Source of the DNA: Corynebacterium glucuronolyticum DSM 44120
Lineage (GTDB): Bacteria; Actinomycetota; Actinomycetes; Mycobacteriales; Mycobacteriaceae
Direction of reading: 5' to 3'
Assembly: GCF_030440595.1 (NCBI RefSeq)
Contig: NZ_CP047452.1
Location: forward strand, 186,001-250,000
DNA: 64,000 nt
Shown one piece after another: positions 1 through 8,407 of the stretch. Made by a program: the position numbers and the translations under genes. The number at the start of each line of letters is the position of its first letter. Positions within the stretch are counted from its first letter, which is position 1. Under the pieces are notes generated by a model. The model was given only the letters and a program-made list of their open reading frames with translations, was not told the origin of the DNA and did not search any database.

Positions 1-365
1 TGCGTAGGCTGAGCAGGTTGTGCAGGAGCGGCAGGCGCAGCGGGCGCAGCGGGTTGCGCGGGCTCCGTCGTCCGCGCCGCCGACCCATCCTTCAACCCAC
101 ACCTGTTCGCGGCCTCGTCGATGCGGCCGAGCGCGGCGATGATCTGTCCGCCGCGCGCGTCGAAGGCGGCGACGGCGCGCGCCTGGGCGACCTTGTTGTT
201 ATAGTCGGCGGTGTTGGTCCAGTACTTGGAGGCCTGCGCGCACGAGATCTGCCCGTTGGGGATGGCGTGCAGCGCGTTGTCGATCATGTCGGCGTGTGCT
301 GCCGGGGCCACGAGCGTCGCGGCGAGTGTGCAGCTGACAATTCCAGCGCGTAGTTTCGTATGCAT
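1..365 (-). CDS. Secreted protein with Ala/Pro-rich tail (C-terminus beyond window edge)
   Basis: Reading the minus strand from the ATG at 365 gives an open frame to base 1 with no stop, so the gene continues past the left edge. It starts MHTKLRAGIVSCTLAATLVA and has a signal peptide ending near AHA-D at about residue 25. A roughly 65-residue mature domain with two cysteines follows (motifs QISCAQASKYW and RIDEAANRCG). Next comes a low-complexity stretch of PAQPAAPAAPAAP type, which is usual for wall-spanning linkers. The 28-bp gap to the divergent ABC gene is short, so the promoters overlap. I do not recognise the family, and the product is inferred only to be exported. Confidence 0.7.
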   Translation of the reverse strand, partial: MHTKLRAGIVSCTLAATLVAPAAHADMIDNALHAIPNGQISCAQASKYWTNTADYNNKVAQARAVAAFDARGGQIIAALGRIDEAANRCGLKDGSAARTTEPAQPAAPAAPAAPAQPAQPT

Positions 366-393
366 GGTGCAGAGTATAAACAACAATAGTCAC

Positions 394-1062
394 ATGCGTA
401 ACACAGTTGCCCGTGCAGAGGCTGTGACTATGCGGTACGGAACCGGTGAGAACGCCGTCACCGCCCTGGATAACGTAACCATCGCCATCCCCGGCGGCCA
501 GTGGACCACGGTCATGGGTGCCTCCGGCAGCGGCAAGTCCACACTGTTGCACGTGTTGGCGGGGCTGACCGTCCCCACGAGCGGCCAGGTGTTCCTCGGT
601 GACCGCGACATCACGCGCCTGTCGGAAAACGCCCGCGCGCGCCTGCGCCGCACGGACATCGGCGTCGTCTTCCAGGAGTTCAACCTCGTCCCGGTCCTCA
701 ACGTCAAAGACAACCTCCTCCTGCCCAGTCGCCTCGCACACCGTGTGGACAAGGACTGGTTCGAGCATGTCGTCGCCACCCTGGGCCTCGGCGACCGCCT
801 CCGTCACCTGCCCCGCGAGCTCTCCGGCGGCCAGCGCCAGCGCGTCGCTGTGGGGCGCGCGGTCCTCACCCGCCCGCGCCTCATCCTCGCCGACGAGCCC
901 ACGGGGAACCTCGATTCGAAAACCTCCCGGAGCGTCCTCTCCATGTTTCGTTCGCTTGTCGACGATCTGGGGCAAACGCTTTTCATGATCACTCACGATG
1001 CGTCCGCCGCCGAGTACGGGGAGAACACCCTCCACATGCAGGACGGGAGGCTCACCGCGTGA
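394..1062 (+). CDS. ABC transporter ATP-binding protein (LolD/MacB type)
   Basis: A 222-residue nucleotide-binding subunit energising the FtsX-like permease encoded next. It has Walker A GASGSGKST, signature LSGGQRQRVAVGRA, Walker B LILADEP and a switch His in MITHD. This is the complete set for the MacB/LolD subfamily, which drives exported-substrate or lipoprotein mechanotransmission rather than import. An upstream in-frame start exists at 211, but it would run through the divergent secreted gene and add a non-homologous leader. The ATG at 394 puts MRNTVARAEAVTMRYG at the N-terminus as expected. The stop overlaps the permease GTG, indicating translational coupling. The substrate is unknown. 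Confidence 0.93.
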   Translation: MRNTVARAEAVTMRYGTGENAVTALDNVTIAIPGGQWTTVMGASGSGKSTLLHVLAGLTVPTSGQVFLGDRDITRLSENARARLRRTDIGVVFQEFNLVPVLNVKDNLLLPSRLAHRVDKDWFEHVVATLGLGDRLRHLPRELSGGQRQRVAVGRAVLTRPRLILADEPTGNLDSKTSRSVLSMFRSLVDDLGQTLFMITHDASAAEYGENTLHMQDGRLTA

Positions 1063-3101
1063 TTCGCCTCGCCCTCGCCCAGCTGTGGCACCGCCCGCTG
1101 CGCTACCTCGCCCTGCTGCTCGCCGTCGTCGCCGCGGTTGCGCTCACCGTCGCCTCGGCGGCGATCGGCCTGAGCATCACGGACTCCGTCAACCGCACGT
1201 TCGCCGCCCCGTACGCGGGCGTCGCCTCCGTCGTGGAGGACGCGACCGAGCCCGCACCCGGCGCCGTCCTCGACCGCGTCACCACCGCCCACCTGCTGGA
1301 AGAGGGCAACCTCTACACCACGGTGACCATCACCGGCATCACCGACGGCCCCCTGCAGTGGCGCGACGTCATCGGTGGCCGACTTCCGGAAGCACCGAAC
1401 GAGGTGGCGACCACCGGTGCGACGCCACCGATCGGATCGGAAGTGACGCTCCTCATCGGCAGGGAGACCGTCACCGCAACCGTCGTCGGTGCTGTCACAC
1501 CGAGTGCGACGGAACAGCTCCTCGGCGCAGGCGGGCTCGTCGCCACCAACGACGCGATCGCCACGTGGGCTCCCCACTCCACAGGCGAGCTTCGCTCCTC
1601 CGTCCCCCTCAACGAGGGCGTGAGCGCCGCAGAGCACATCAAAAAGGTAACCGCCGAGTACTTCTCCTCGCGCAACAAATACTTCCTCCTCCTCGGCGCG
1701 TTTTCCGTCGTCGTCGCGATCGTGGCGGCGCTGACCATCTACTCGGCCATGTCCGTCATTGCGGGCGCCCGCATCCGCGAGTCCGGCCTCGTCCGCGCGA
1801 TCGGTGCCTCGTCGGTGGGGATTGTCGGATCGTTCACGGTGGAGGCGCTCGTCCTCGGCATTATCGGCGTTGCCCTCGGCCTGCCCCTTGGCCGCGTCCT
1901 CGCCCACTACGCGGCGGGCCTCGCCGCCGACCTCGGGATCCGCGTGCCGCTAACCGACGTCAGCGTCCCACCCGCCTGGCTAGCCGCAATCGGCCTCGCC
2001 GCCGTCGCCGTGACCGTCGCCTCGTGCCTGCCCGCAGCGCTGAGCGCCACCCGCCGCAGCGCGTTGGACAGCATCTCCGGCGCAGCGGGCCGCACCCTGC
2101 CGGTCCTCTGCGCCCTCGTGGCCATCGCCTGCGCGGCCGCCGCCTGGTTCATCCAGCCCACGGGTGTTATCCGCGCCGTCGCCGTCGGCGGTTTCGCCAC
2201 GCTTGCCGCAGCGGGCGCTGCAGCCCTTGTCATCCCTCTTATCCTCCGCATCCGCGTGCCGCTGCCGCGCCTTGGCCTGGCGCTTGGCTACGCCTCCCGG
2301 CAGTGGACCCGCTCGGCGGCGGTCATCGGCATCGTCACCGTCGCCGTCGCGCTCGTCGGCGCGGTGACCACAGGCTCCGCAGCGCTGCGGAGCCACTTCA
2401 CCGATGTGGCGAGTTCCCAGGGCACCATCGATGTCGGCATCACCTCCCTGACCGGCGACATCGACCCGCAGCTGGTGGAGGACCTCCGCGCCGCGCCGGG
2501 CGTCGCCGCCGTCGACGCCCCACCCAAGGTGGCAGAGGGGTTCGCCGTCGACCCCCACTCGCCGGTCCTGCGCACCCCCATCGCGCCGGGACACGTGAGC
2601 CTCCCGCGCGGCGCGAAGACCACGACCGACCTCCCCGTCGTGCGCACGAATAACATCTTTCCGCTTGTGGACGCATCGATCGTCGACAAGCCAGGGCGAA
2701 CAACCACCGCCCTCATCCGCCTCGAAGGTGGCCCGATCCAGCCAGAAACCGCCCTCGACCCCGTGCGCGCCGTCGCCGCCACCAGCCCCACCCCGGTGAC
2801 CATGGCGGAATCCTTCAACCGCCGCAGCGACATTGTCCGCATGGTCGAGCGCCTCCTGTCCATCACCCGCCTCATGAGCCTCGTCGCGCTCGCCATCGCC
2901 GCCGTCGGCATAGCCGGCACGGTCCTCCTCTCCTGGCGCGAGCGCGCCGCCGACCGTCGCCTCCTCACCACCCTCGGTCTCACCAGCAGCTTGTCGACGA
3001 CCGCCCTCGAGCTTGTCCTCCTCGTCGCCCCCGCCACCGCCATCGGTTGGCTCGTCGGCACCTGGGCGGGCCCCTTCATCGCCGCCGTCGCCACCACATA
3101 A
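1059..3101 (+). CDS. FtsX-like ABC transporter permease
   Basis: A 680-residue membrane subunit that starts at a GTG overlapping the ATPase stop by 4 bp. One transmembrane helix at about residues 13-37 is followed by an extracytoplasmic MacB-like domain. Three helices follow (about 210-330) with the FtsX signature region IYSAMSVIAGARIRESGLVRAIGAS. Two more helices, a second external domain (about 440-580) and a final three-helix FtsX block ending in VVALAIAAVGIAGTVLL complete it. This duplicated FtsX layout is typical of actinobacterial two-component ABC exporters. No substrate-defining neighbour is present. A strong hairpin at 3106-3136 follows the stop. Confidence 0.9.
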   Translation: MIRLALAQLWHRPLRYLALLLAVVAAVALTVASAAIGLSITDSVNRTFAAPYAGVASVVEDATEPAPGAVLDRVTTAHLLEEGNLYTTVTITGITDGPLQWRDVIGGRLPEAPNEVATTGATPPIGSEVTLLIGRETVTATVVGAVTPSATEQLLGAGGLVATNDAIATWAPHSTGELRSSVPLNEGVSAAEHIKKVTAEYFSSRNKYFLLLGAFSVVVAIVAALTIYSAMSVIAGARIRESGLVRAIGASSVGIVGSFTVEALVLGIIGVALGLPLGRVLAHYAAGLAADLGIRVPLTDVSVPPAWLAAIGLAAVAVTVASCLPAALSATRRSALDSISGAAGRTLPVLCALVAIACAAAAWFIQPTGVIRAVAVGGFATLAAAGAAALVIPLILRIRVPLPRLGLALGYASRQWTRSAAVIGIVTVAVALVGAVTTGSAALRSHFTDVASSQGTIDVGITSLTGDIDPQLVEDLRAAPGVAAVDAPPKVAEGFAVDPHSPVLRTPIAPGHVSLPRGAKTTTDLPVVRTNNIFPLVDASIVDKPGRTTTALIRLEGGPIQPETALDPVRAVAATSPTPVTMAESFNRRSDIVRMVERLLSITRLMSLVALAIAAVGIAGTVLLSWRERAADRRLLTTLGLTSSLSTTALELVLLVAPATAIGWLVGTWAGPFIAAVATT

Positions 3102-3105
3102 TGAA

Positions 3106-3136
3106 CGCGGCACCAGGGGAAAACCCTGGTGCCGCG
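3106..3136. terminator. Strong hairpin between convergent genes
   Basis: A perfect 13-bp inverted repeat, CGCGGCACCAGGG / CCCTGGTGCCGCG, with a 5-nt GAAAA loop. It lies between the ends of the ABC permease (+) and efeB (-). There is no T-tract on either side, so it would be a bidirectional, U-tract-less terminator of the kind common in high-GC actinobacteria. Confidence 0.75.
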
Positions 3137-3163
3137 CCTGTGAAAATGTGCACGTGCCCGCGC

Positions 3164-4387
3164 TTACGCGTCGAGCAACCGCTGCCCCACATAGGAATCG
3201 CCGTCGCGAATCCCCGGTGGAACGATATACATCGATGACGCGACGTGCTGGAGGTACTCGGTCATCTGATCTGTCGCCATCCGCTGCAAAATCGGGATGA
3301 ACGATTGGGAGGGGTCCCGCACGTAGGCAATGAAGAATAAGCCCGCGTCGAGACGGCCCAGGTCTGTAAGGCCCTCGGTGTAGTTGTAGCCGCGCCGCAG
3401 GATGCGGTGCCCGCCGTTATGATCCGGGTGGACGATCGCCACATGCGAATCGATATCGATGAGCGGCTGCCCATCCTCATCCAGGGCAGTGAAGTCGGGG
3501 TCGGTGAACTCCTCCCCGCCGGACAGCGGCGCACCCTCGACCTTGTTGCGGCCGATGGTCTTCTCCTGCTCGCTGAGGATGAGCTCGTCCCACACCTCCA
3601 TCATCATGTGGATCTTGCGGATACACAGGTACGTGCCTCCGGCGGCCCACTCGCCGCCCTCGTCCTCCGGCTGGATCCACAGGTGCTTATTCAGCTCCTC
3701 CTTCGAATCCTCGGCCTTAATATTGCTCGTGCCGTCCTTGAACCCGAAGAAGTTACGCGGCGTCTGCTGATCCTCCGATGTAGAGGACGTGCGACCGTAG
3801 CCGAGCTGCATCCACCGCACGGAGGCGAGACCAAACGCGATGCGCTTGAACTGGTGCATCGCGTGGAGCACCACCATCGGGTCCTCGCCGCAAATCTGAA
3901 TGACCAGGTCCGTGGACCCCTTCGCGGGATCCAGCTTCTCCGCCGCCATCCGCGGGATGCCCCGCTCCAGCACGCGCGGACGCTTGTGCTCGAGCTTGAA
4001 CTTCTCAAACAGCGACGACCCGAACCCAAAGGTTATCGACAGTGCGCCGGGGCCGAGCCCGAGCGTCTCGCCGGTATCGTCCGGCGGCACGTCGTCGCGC
4101 ACCTTCGGGTCGTTGACCTGGTCGCCGGCCTGCATCCGCTCGGCGGCGAGTGTCCAGTCGGTGAGCAGTGTGACGAGGTCCTCTTTGCGGGTGGCCACCA
4201 TGTCGAAGGCGACCATAATCATCTGCTGCTGCGCCGGCGTGAGGATGCCGGACTGGTGCTCGCCGCGGAACGGCACGACTTCGGCGCTTGCCTCAGGCGA
4301 AGCGGAACTGCACCCGCTAAGGCCCAGAGCCGCGCCGGCGCCGCCCATCCCAAGGAGCATTGAGCGGCGTGACAGTTCGAAAGTCAT
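3164..4387 (-). CDS. efeB: EfeB: Tat-exported DyP-type heme peroxidase of the EfeUOB iron system
   Basis: A 407-residue dye-decolorising peroxidase that acts outside the membrane with EfeO and EfeU; the E. coli homologue contributes to iron acquisition. The twin-arginine signal SRRSMLLGMGGAGAALGLSG is followed by Cys (LSGC), so the protein may also be lipidated, an uncommon Tat-lipoprotein layout. The DyP hallmark GxxDG is present as GFKDGTSN, and the distal heme region is SHVAIVHPDHNGGHRILRRG with the proximal His candidate. It is the third gene of efeU-efeO-efeB, and its ATG overlaps the efeO stop by 4 bp. Iron regulation is expected from the box upstream of efeU. Confidence 0.93.
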   Translation of the reverse strand: MTFELSRRSMLLGMGGAGAALGLSGCSSASPEASAEVVPFRGEHQSGILTPAQQQMIMVAFDMVATRKEDLVTLLTDWTLAAERMQAGDQVNDPKVRDDVPPDDTGETLGLGPGALSITFGFGSSLFEKFKLEHKRPRVLERGIPRMAAEKLDPAKGSTDLVIQICGEDPMVVLHAMHQFKRIAFGLASVRWMQLGYGRTSSTSEDQQTPRNFFGFKDGTSNIKAEDSKEELNKHLWIQPEDEGGEWAAGGTYLCIRKIHMMMEVWDELILSEQEKTIGRNKVEGAPLSGGEEFTDPDFTALDEDGQPLIDIDSHVAIVHPDHNGGHRILRRGYNYTEGLTDLGRLDAGLFFIAYVRDPSQSFIPILQRMATDQMTEYLQHVASSMYIVPPGIRDGDSYVGQRLLDA

Positions 4388-5553
4388 GAGACGATGGCCT
4401 CCGTCAGCTTTGCCAGCGGGACGCGCAGTGCATCGACGAGATCAGACAGCTCGCGGCGCTGCGCGTCATCGAGGTCGGTGTAGGACACGTAGCCGTTACC
4501 AGACTTGTGCTTGTCCAGGTTCTGCTGCAGCGCATCGATGCGGGCAGAAATGGTCTCGGCGAGCTCCGGGTCCTTCTTCTTCGCCAGCGATTCGACGTTG
4601 CCGTAGGCCACCTTCGCGCCCTCCAGGTTGGCCTGGAAATCGTACAGGTCGGTGTGGCTAAATGCCTCTTCCTCGCCGGTGATCTTAGTCGTGGCGACCT
4701 CCTCCAGCAGGCTGATGGCGCCGTTGGAGATGTCGTCGATGTTGATGGAGAACTCGTCGGAGTAGACGAGGTCGTACAGCTTCTGCGTGTCGGCGACGAG
4801 CTGGTCAGCCGTCTTCTTGCGCTCCTCGGCGGTAAGCGGCGTGTCCCACAAGTCCTTCTCGGCCTTGTGCCAGCCGGTCCACTCGCGGCCCTCGGTGTCG
4901 TCGGACTTCTGGTAGTCGGCCTCGCGCTCGTCGAGGGCGGGGTCGATATCGCCGAACGCCTCGGCGGTGGGCTCGATGCGCTCGTAGAACATGCGCGACG
5001 GCGCGTACAGGGCCTTGGCCTTCTCGGTATCCCCGGCAGCGTATGCCGCCGCGAATTCCTTCGTGGCCTCGAGCAGCTGGCCGGTCTGATCCTTGACGTA
5101 GGCGGTGTAGTTCGTCACAGCATCGTCGATGGCCTGCTGCTCATCGGCGCTGACATCGACGGCCTCGCCCTGGGTAACCGTGAACGGCTTATCGCCGACG
5201 AGTGACCCGACCATGTTCTTCTTGCAGGCGGTGACGTACTCGCCGGGCTCAAGCAGGACGGTGTAATCGGTCGTCGTGCCGGGGCCGAGGTTTTCGCGCT
5301 CGCCCACAATCCGCAGCTTGTCGGGGGCGAGGATCTCGAACTCGTTGCGGACGGTGCCCTTGTTGGTGAGCTTGAAGTTAACGCGACCAGACGGTACCTC
5401 GGAGGTGGACACCTCGCACGTGTCGTCGGTGATGGTGACCTCAATCGGGGCGTTGCTGTCTGCGGCGGTGTCCCCGCCACTAGGTGCGTTGGCTACACAG
5501 CCGGTGAGGGTGAGGGGCAGCACGAGTAAGGAAAGAAATCGGATGTTTTTCAT
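4384..5553 (-). CDS. efeO: EfeO: iron-binding lipoprotein (cupredoxin plus M75 domain)
   Basis: The extracytoplasmic iron-binding component of EfeUOB. The lipoprotein signal MKNIRFLSLLVLPLTLTGC fixes the start at 5553, where the ATG overlaps the efeU stop as ATGA; upstream in-frame codons lack a signal sequence. The mature protein has an N-terminal cupredoxin-like domain (about residues 35-120, with Cys in DDTCEVS and TACKKN). It is followed by the imelysin-like M75 domain, which carries the HxxE metal motif in GWHKAEKDLW. The length of 389 residues fits full-length EfeO. In the family it receives iron and passes it to EfeU together with EfeB. Confidence 0.94.
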   Translation of the reverse strand: MKNIRFLSLLVLPLTLTGCVANAPSGGDTAADSNAPIEVTITDDTCEVSTSEVPSGRVNFKLTNKGTVRNEFEILAPDKLRIVGERENLGPGTTTDYTVLLEPGEYVTACKKNMVGSLVGDKPFTVTQGEAVDVSADEQQAIDDAVTNYTAYVKDQTGQLLEATKEFAAAYAAGDTEKAKALYAPSRMFYERIEPTAEAFGDIDPALDEREADYQKSDDTEGREWTGWHKAEKDLWDTPLTAEERKKTADQLVADTQKLYDLVYSDEFSINIDDISNGAISLLEEVATTKITGEEEAFSHTDLYDFQANLEGAKVAYGNVESLAKKKDPELAETISARIDALQQNLDKHKSGNGYVSYTDLDDAQRRELSDLVDALRVPLAKLTEAIVS

Positions 5554-6392
5554 GAGACTTTCGGGTGAGTATGACGGATAAATAGTGGAAGCACGATGAT
5601 GAGGTACAAAGCCCACCCGAAGAACTGGAGGTATGTGGGGGCGAGATTGACGTTAAACATGGCTTCCAGGAGGACGAACCACCAGCTTGTGGCGTCCAGG
5701 AAGGGGATGTGACCATCGAAGTAACTGGAGATGTCATAAATGGTCACGCCCCACCCCGGCAGCACTCCCGCTTCCTGGAGGTCGCCGATGCCGTAGGAGA
5801 CGATGCCCGCAGCAACGACAATGAGGAGTAAGCCTGTGGCGAAGAAGAACGTGGAGAGGTTGATCTTGGCGGTGCCGCGGTACACGAGCCAGCCGATGAT
5901 GATGGCTACGATGAGTCCCGTGATCACGCCGGCGGTGGGCTGCCAGAACCCGCCTTGCGACGTGGCCTTGACTGTTGCCCACACGAAGATGGCCGTTTCC
6001 ACGCCCTCTCGTCCGACGCTAATGATTGCGATCCAAACCAGTGACCAGCCGCTGCCTGACTTTAATGCGTCGAGCGCTTGCTCCCGCAGGTTGGAGGTCA
6101 TCTTCCGGGCGTGCGTGGCCATCCAGAAGATCATCCACGTGAGCATGCCCATCGCCACGATGGATAGCGTTCCACCGAGCACTTCCTGTGCCTGGAAGGT
6201 GAGGGTGTAGGGTCCCCATGTCATGATGGCGCCCGCAGTCAGCGGAACGACCGCCGCGAGTATGACCCCCAGCCAGAGGCGGGGGAGAACGTCGCGACGA
6301 TTCGTTTTCACCAGGGTTGCCACGAGGATGCCGACAACGAGTGAGGCTTCTACGCCCTCTCGCAGGGCAATAAGAAAGTTGGCGAGGAACAA
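5550..6392 (-). CDS. efeU: EfeU: iron permease (OFeT/FTR1 family)
   Basis: A 280-residue polytopic membrane protein with about seven helices and two copies of the REGxE iron-translocation motif: REGVEASLVV near residue 11 and GREGVETAIF near residue 128. These glutamates bind iron in Ftr1/EfeU transporters. It is the first gene of a tightly coupled operon, since each following start overlaps the previous stop by 4 bp. The DtxR-type box 59 bp upstream of the start indicates repression under iron sufficiency. Confidence 0.94.
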   Translation of the reverse strand: MFLANFLIALREGVEASLVVGILVATLVKTNRRDVLPRLWLGVILAAVVPLTAGAIMTWGPYTLTFQAQEVLGGTLSIVAMGMLTWMIFWMATHARKMTSNLREQALDALKSGSGWSLVWIAIISVGREGVETAIFVWATVKATSQGGFWQPTAGVITGLIVAIIIGWLVYRGTAKINLSTFFFATGLLLIVVAAGIVSYGIGDLQEAGVLPGWGVTIYDISSYFDGHIPFLDATSWWFVLLEAMFNVNLAPTYLQFFGWALYLIIVLPLFIRHTHPKVS

Positions 6393-6450
6393 CGGTGTGT
6401 CTTTCCGGTTCGGTAATCAAAAGCTGCCTGAGCGCCATGACCACCCAGGC

Positions 6451-6469
6451 AAAGGTAAGGCTACCCTAA
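6451..6469 (-). promoter_or_regulatory. DtxR-like iron box upstream of efeUOB
   Basis: On the minus strand this 19-mer reads TTAGGGTAGCCTTACCTTT, which matches the corynebacterial DtxR consensus TTAGGTTAGCCTAACCTAA at 15 of 19 positions by eye. It lies 59-77 bp before the efeU start, a normal place for a repressor site overlapping the promoter. The function is inferred from consensus and context. Confidence 0.8.
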
Positions 6470-6519
6470 GGCGCGTTTTAGAACAAGACCACCCTCCCCT
6501 AAAAGGTGTGAGTTGCTAC

Positions 6520-7785
6520 CTACCGAGGCAGTGGCGCGTCCAGATCAATGTGCCGACCGAAGAGCCACGCGCGATCCGTCAGCATCCGAGCGGTCACCAT
6601 CCCGATCCCGATCGCCAGCACGGTCAGCGCCGCCGTCGCCGCCGCGGTCACGCCCATCTGCATATCGCCCAGGTTGAGGGCATAAATCGAGGCGAACATC
6701 GAGGGTCCCGGGATCATAATCACCGCTGCCGGCACCGTCGTCGTGGTGCGCGGAATGTGCGCCTTTTTCGACGCCACCCAGCCAATCAGCCCGATCGCCA
6801 GCCCGCCGACAAACGCCCCCGCATACATCGTCGCGCCTGCATACACGAGCCCCAACCGGATCAGGTTGCCCACCGTTCCGGTCACCGCCGCGATGCCCAC
6901 CATGCGTCGCGACGAATTGAACAGGAAAGCAAACCCCGCTACGCCGACGAAGCTCGCCACCGCTGCCCGGATGAAAAAGTTCGGGTCAGCCACCTGCGGC
7001 ACGTGCGCCGGCGGCTCCATCCCCGTCATCCAACTGACCAGCGCTACCGACAGCGTCGCCGTTGCGATAAGCGTCACCGCATACGCGAGCCGGGAAATCC
7101 CCGCCGCGAAGTCGAACCGCGACAGGTCAATAATCGCCGAGAACAGCGGGAACCCCGGCACAACGAACAGGACAGACGCCACAAACCCCGGTGCCGCCGC
7201 CTGCGTCAGCCCGAAAAGCTCAATGATCACCCAATACATAAGGCACGCGGTAACGGCCCCCGCCGCCACCGACGCCAGCTGCCGGGCGTGCTTCTTCGCC
7301 AACATTCCGCGCACGAACTGCCCGCTCGCAGCGGCGACGGTGACCATCAGGGCGTCGACAAGCGTGAAATGGTTGAGCACCGCAAAGCTCGCGCACGCGA
7401 GCCCCGCAGCCACCACGAGGACCGGCAGCGACCACCGTTTGACCACCATCTTTTCGATCTCGTCGAGCTGCTCATTCAGCCACTCCGCCGTGATCTGCTG
7501 CCGAATCCCGTGTGTCAGGTTCTCCAACGCCTCAATCCGCGACGCATCCACCCCCGGACTGTCCTGCGTGGCCACAATCGTGCGGAAATCATCCCCCTTG
7601 TGGAACGTACACGTAATCGTCGTCACCGCGATCGACGCGTCCAGCCTATCGAACCCCAGCGCTCGCGCCACCCGTTTCATCGCACGAATCACCCGGTAGC
7701 CGCCAGTCCCAGCGCCCATGAGCAGCATTCCGAGACGCAGGACCGCATCGGCCTCCACGCCCATTCTGTGCTGCGCGCTCTCCAC
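6520..7785 (-). CDS. thrE: ThrE-family threonine/serine exporter
   Basis: A 421-residue inner-membrane protein of the ThrE family. The N-terminal soluble part has the characteristic MGAGTGGYRVIRAMKRVA segment and a cytoplasmic/periplasmic domain to about residue 130. About ten transmembrane helices follow, in the two-domain order ThrE_1 then ThrE_2. C. glutamicum ThrE exports L-threonine and L-serine by proton-motive force; orthology versus paralogy cannot be settled here. The start is decided by the ribosome binding site: AAAGGAG sits 8 nt before the GTG at 7785. The GTG at 7794 would overlap the Shine-Dalgarno itself and is rejected. Confidence 0.85.
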   Translation of the reverse strand: MESAQHRMGVEADAVLRLGMLLMGAGTGGYRVIRAMKRVARALGFDRLDASIAVTTITCTFHKGDDFRTIVATQDSPGVDASRIEALENLTHGIRQQITAEWLNEQLDEIEKMVVKRWSLPVLVVAAGLACASFAVLNHFTLVDALMVTVAAASGQFVRGMLAKKHARQLASVAAGAVTACLMYWVIIELFGLTQAAAPGFVASVLFVVPGFPLFSAIIDLSRFDFAAGISRLAYAVTLIATATLSVALVSWMTGMEPPAHVPQVADPNFFIRAAVASFVGVAGFAFLFNSSRRMVGIAAVTGTVGNLIRLGLVYAGATMYAGAFVGGLAIGLIGWVASKKAHIPRTTTTVPAAVIMIPGPSMFASIYALNLGDMQMGVTAAATAALTVLAIGIGMVTARMLTDRAWLFGRHIDLDAPLPR

Positions 7786-7848
7786 AAAAATCACTCCTTT
7801 TCCAATTGGCTAGTTCTACCCCTCATCCCCGCTCCTGGCCAACTTTTC

Positions 7849-7859
7849 GCTTGTCGACG
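7849..7859 (+). repeat. Dispersed 11-bp word GCTTGTCGACG (intergenic copy; list of all copies)
   Basis: This copy lies between thrE and the next gene. Other forward copies start at 954, 2989, 15119, 23488, 38112, 40004, 44384, 51654, 52691 and 56876. Reverse-strand copies start at 2681, 7353, 12920, 33940, 45571 and 53202. Related GCTTTTCGACG copies start at 28643, 54581 and 63500 (forward) and 26629, 29648 and 63863 (reverse). Coding copies fall in all three codon phases. Confidence 0.8.
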
Positions 7860-7912
7860 CTTCCTACCAGGCATGTTCGAAAAGGTACTCTTGCGGGTGG
7901 CTGGGGTGTGTC

Positions 7913-8407
7913 ATGATGTTTTGTGTGAAAAAGAAAATGATAGCCCTTGCCGTTGCTGCGGTCACCGCCGCAGCGCCCGCATACGCAGAAACCCCACCTC
8001 AGAACACAAGCTCATTCTATGAAGAGGACGGAGAGACGCTCACCCCTGGAGCGGTCGCGGTCGTCTCCGTCGTCTCCACGATCGGTGTGCTCGGCCTCAT
8101 CGCCGCTGGCGGGGCCTGGGCCGTGTCACAGGGCTTGCTTCCGAATCCGTTTGCGCCTGCCCCACCAGCACGGCCCATGTATAACGATCTCTGCTCTGAA
8201 CAGGAGGTTCTACAGCCCGCCCGTGGTGCTGATGGATCGCAGCTTGTCTGCGTTTTCGCCGGTCGCGATTTCCGCTGGGTTTACGGCCCCCGTCCGCTGG
8301 GCATTGGTACCGCTCACGAAGGCGGCTATTGCACCGTCGACGGCGGCCAGGATGACCAGGGGCGGATGATGATGTGCCTGGACAACGAGTGGATCTACGG
8401 GCCCTAG
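7913..8407 (+). CDS. Exported protein with a central membrane segment, unknown function
   Basis: A 164-residue protein with an N-terminal signal (KKKMIALAVAAVTAAAPAYA-E), a short acidic segment, then one transmembrane helix (about residues 45-70, AVAVVSVVSTIGVLGLIAAG). It ends in an extracytoplasmic or cytoplasmic domain with four cysteines (DLCSEQE, LVCVFAG, GYCTVDG, MMCLDNEW), probably two disulfides. No family recognised. The start may be either of two adjacent ATGs or the GTG at 7925 that precedes the KKK motif. Its stop shares a CTAG with the convergent mutarotase gene. Confidence 0.75.
   Translation: MMFCVKKKMIALAVAAVTAAAPAYAETPPQNTSSFYEEDGETLTPGAVAVVSVVSTIGVLGLIAAGGAWAVSQGLLPNPFAPAPPARPMYNDLCSEQEVLQPARGADGSQLVCVFAGRDFRWVYGPRPLGIGTAHEGGYCTVDGGQDDQGRMMMCLDNEWIYGP

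Noticed and set aside
18..353. 111-aa plus-strand ORF at the left edge
   Set aside because: It is antisense to a frame with a clear signal peptide and Ala/Pro tail, and its own translation is Arg/Gly-rich without motifs.
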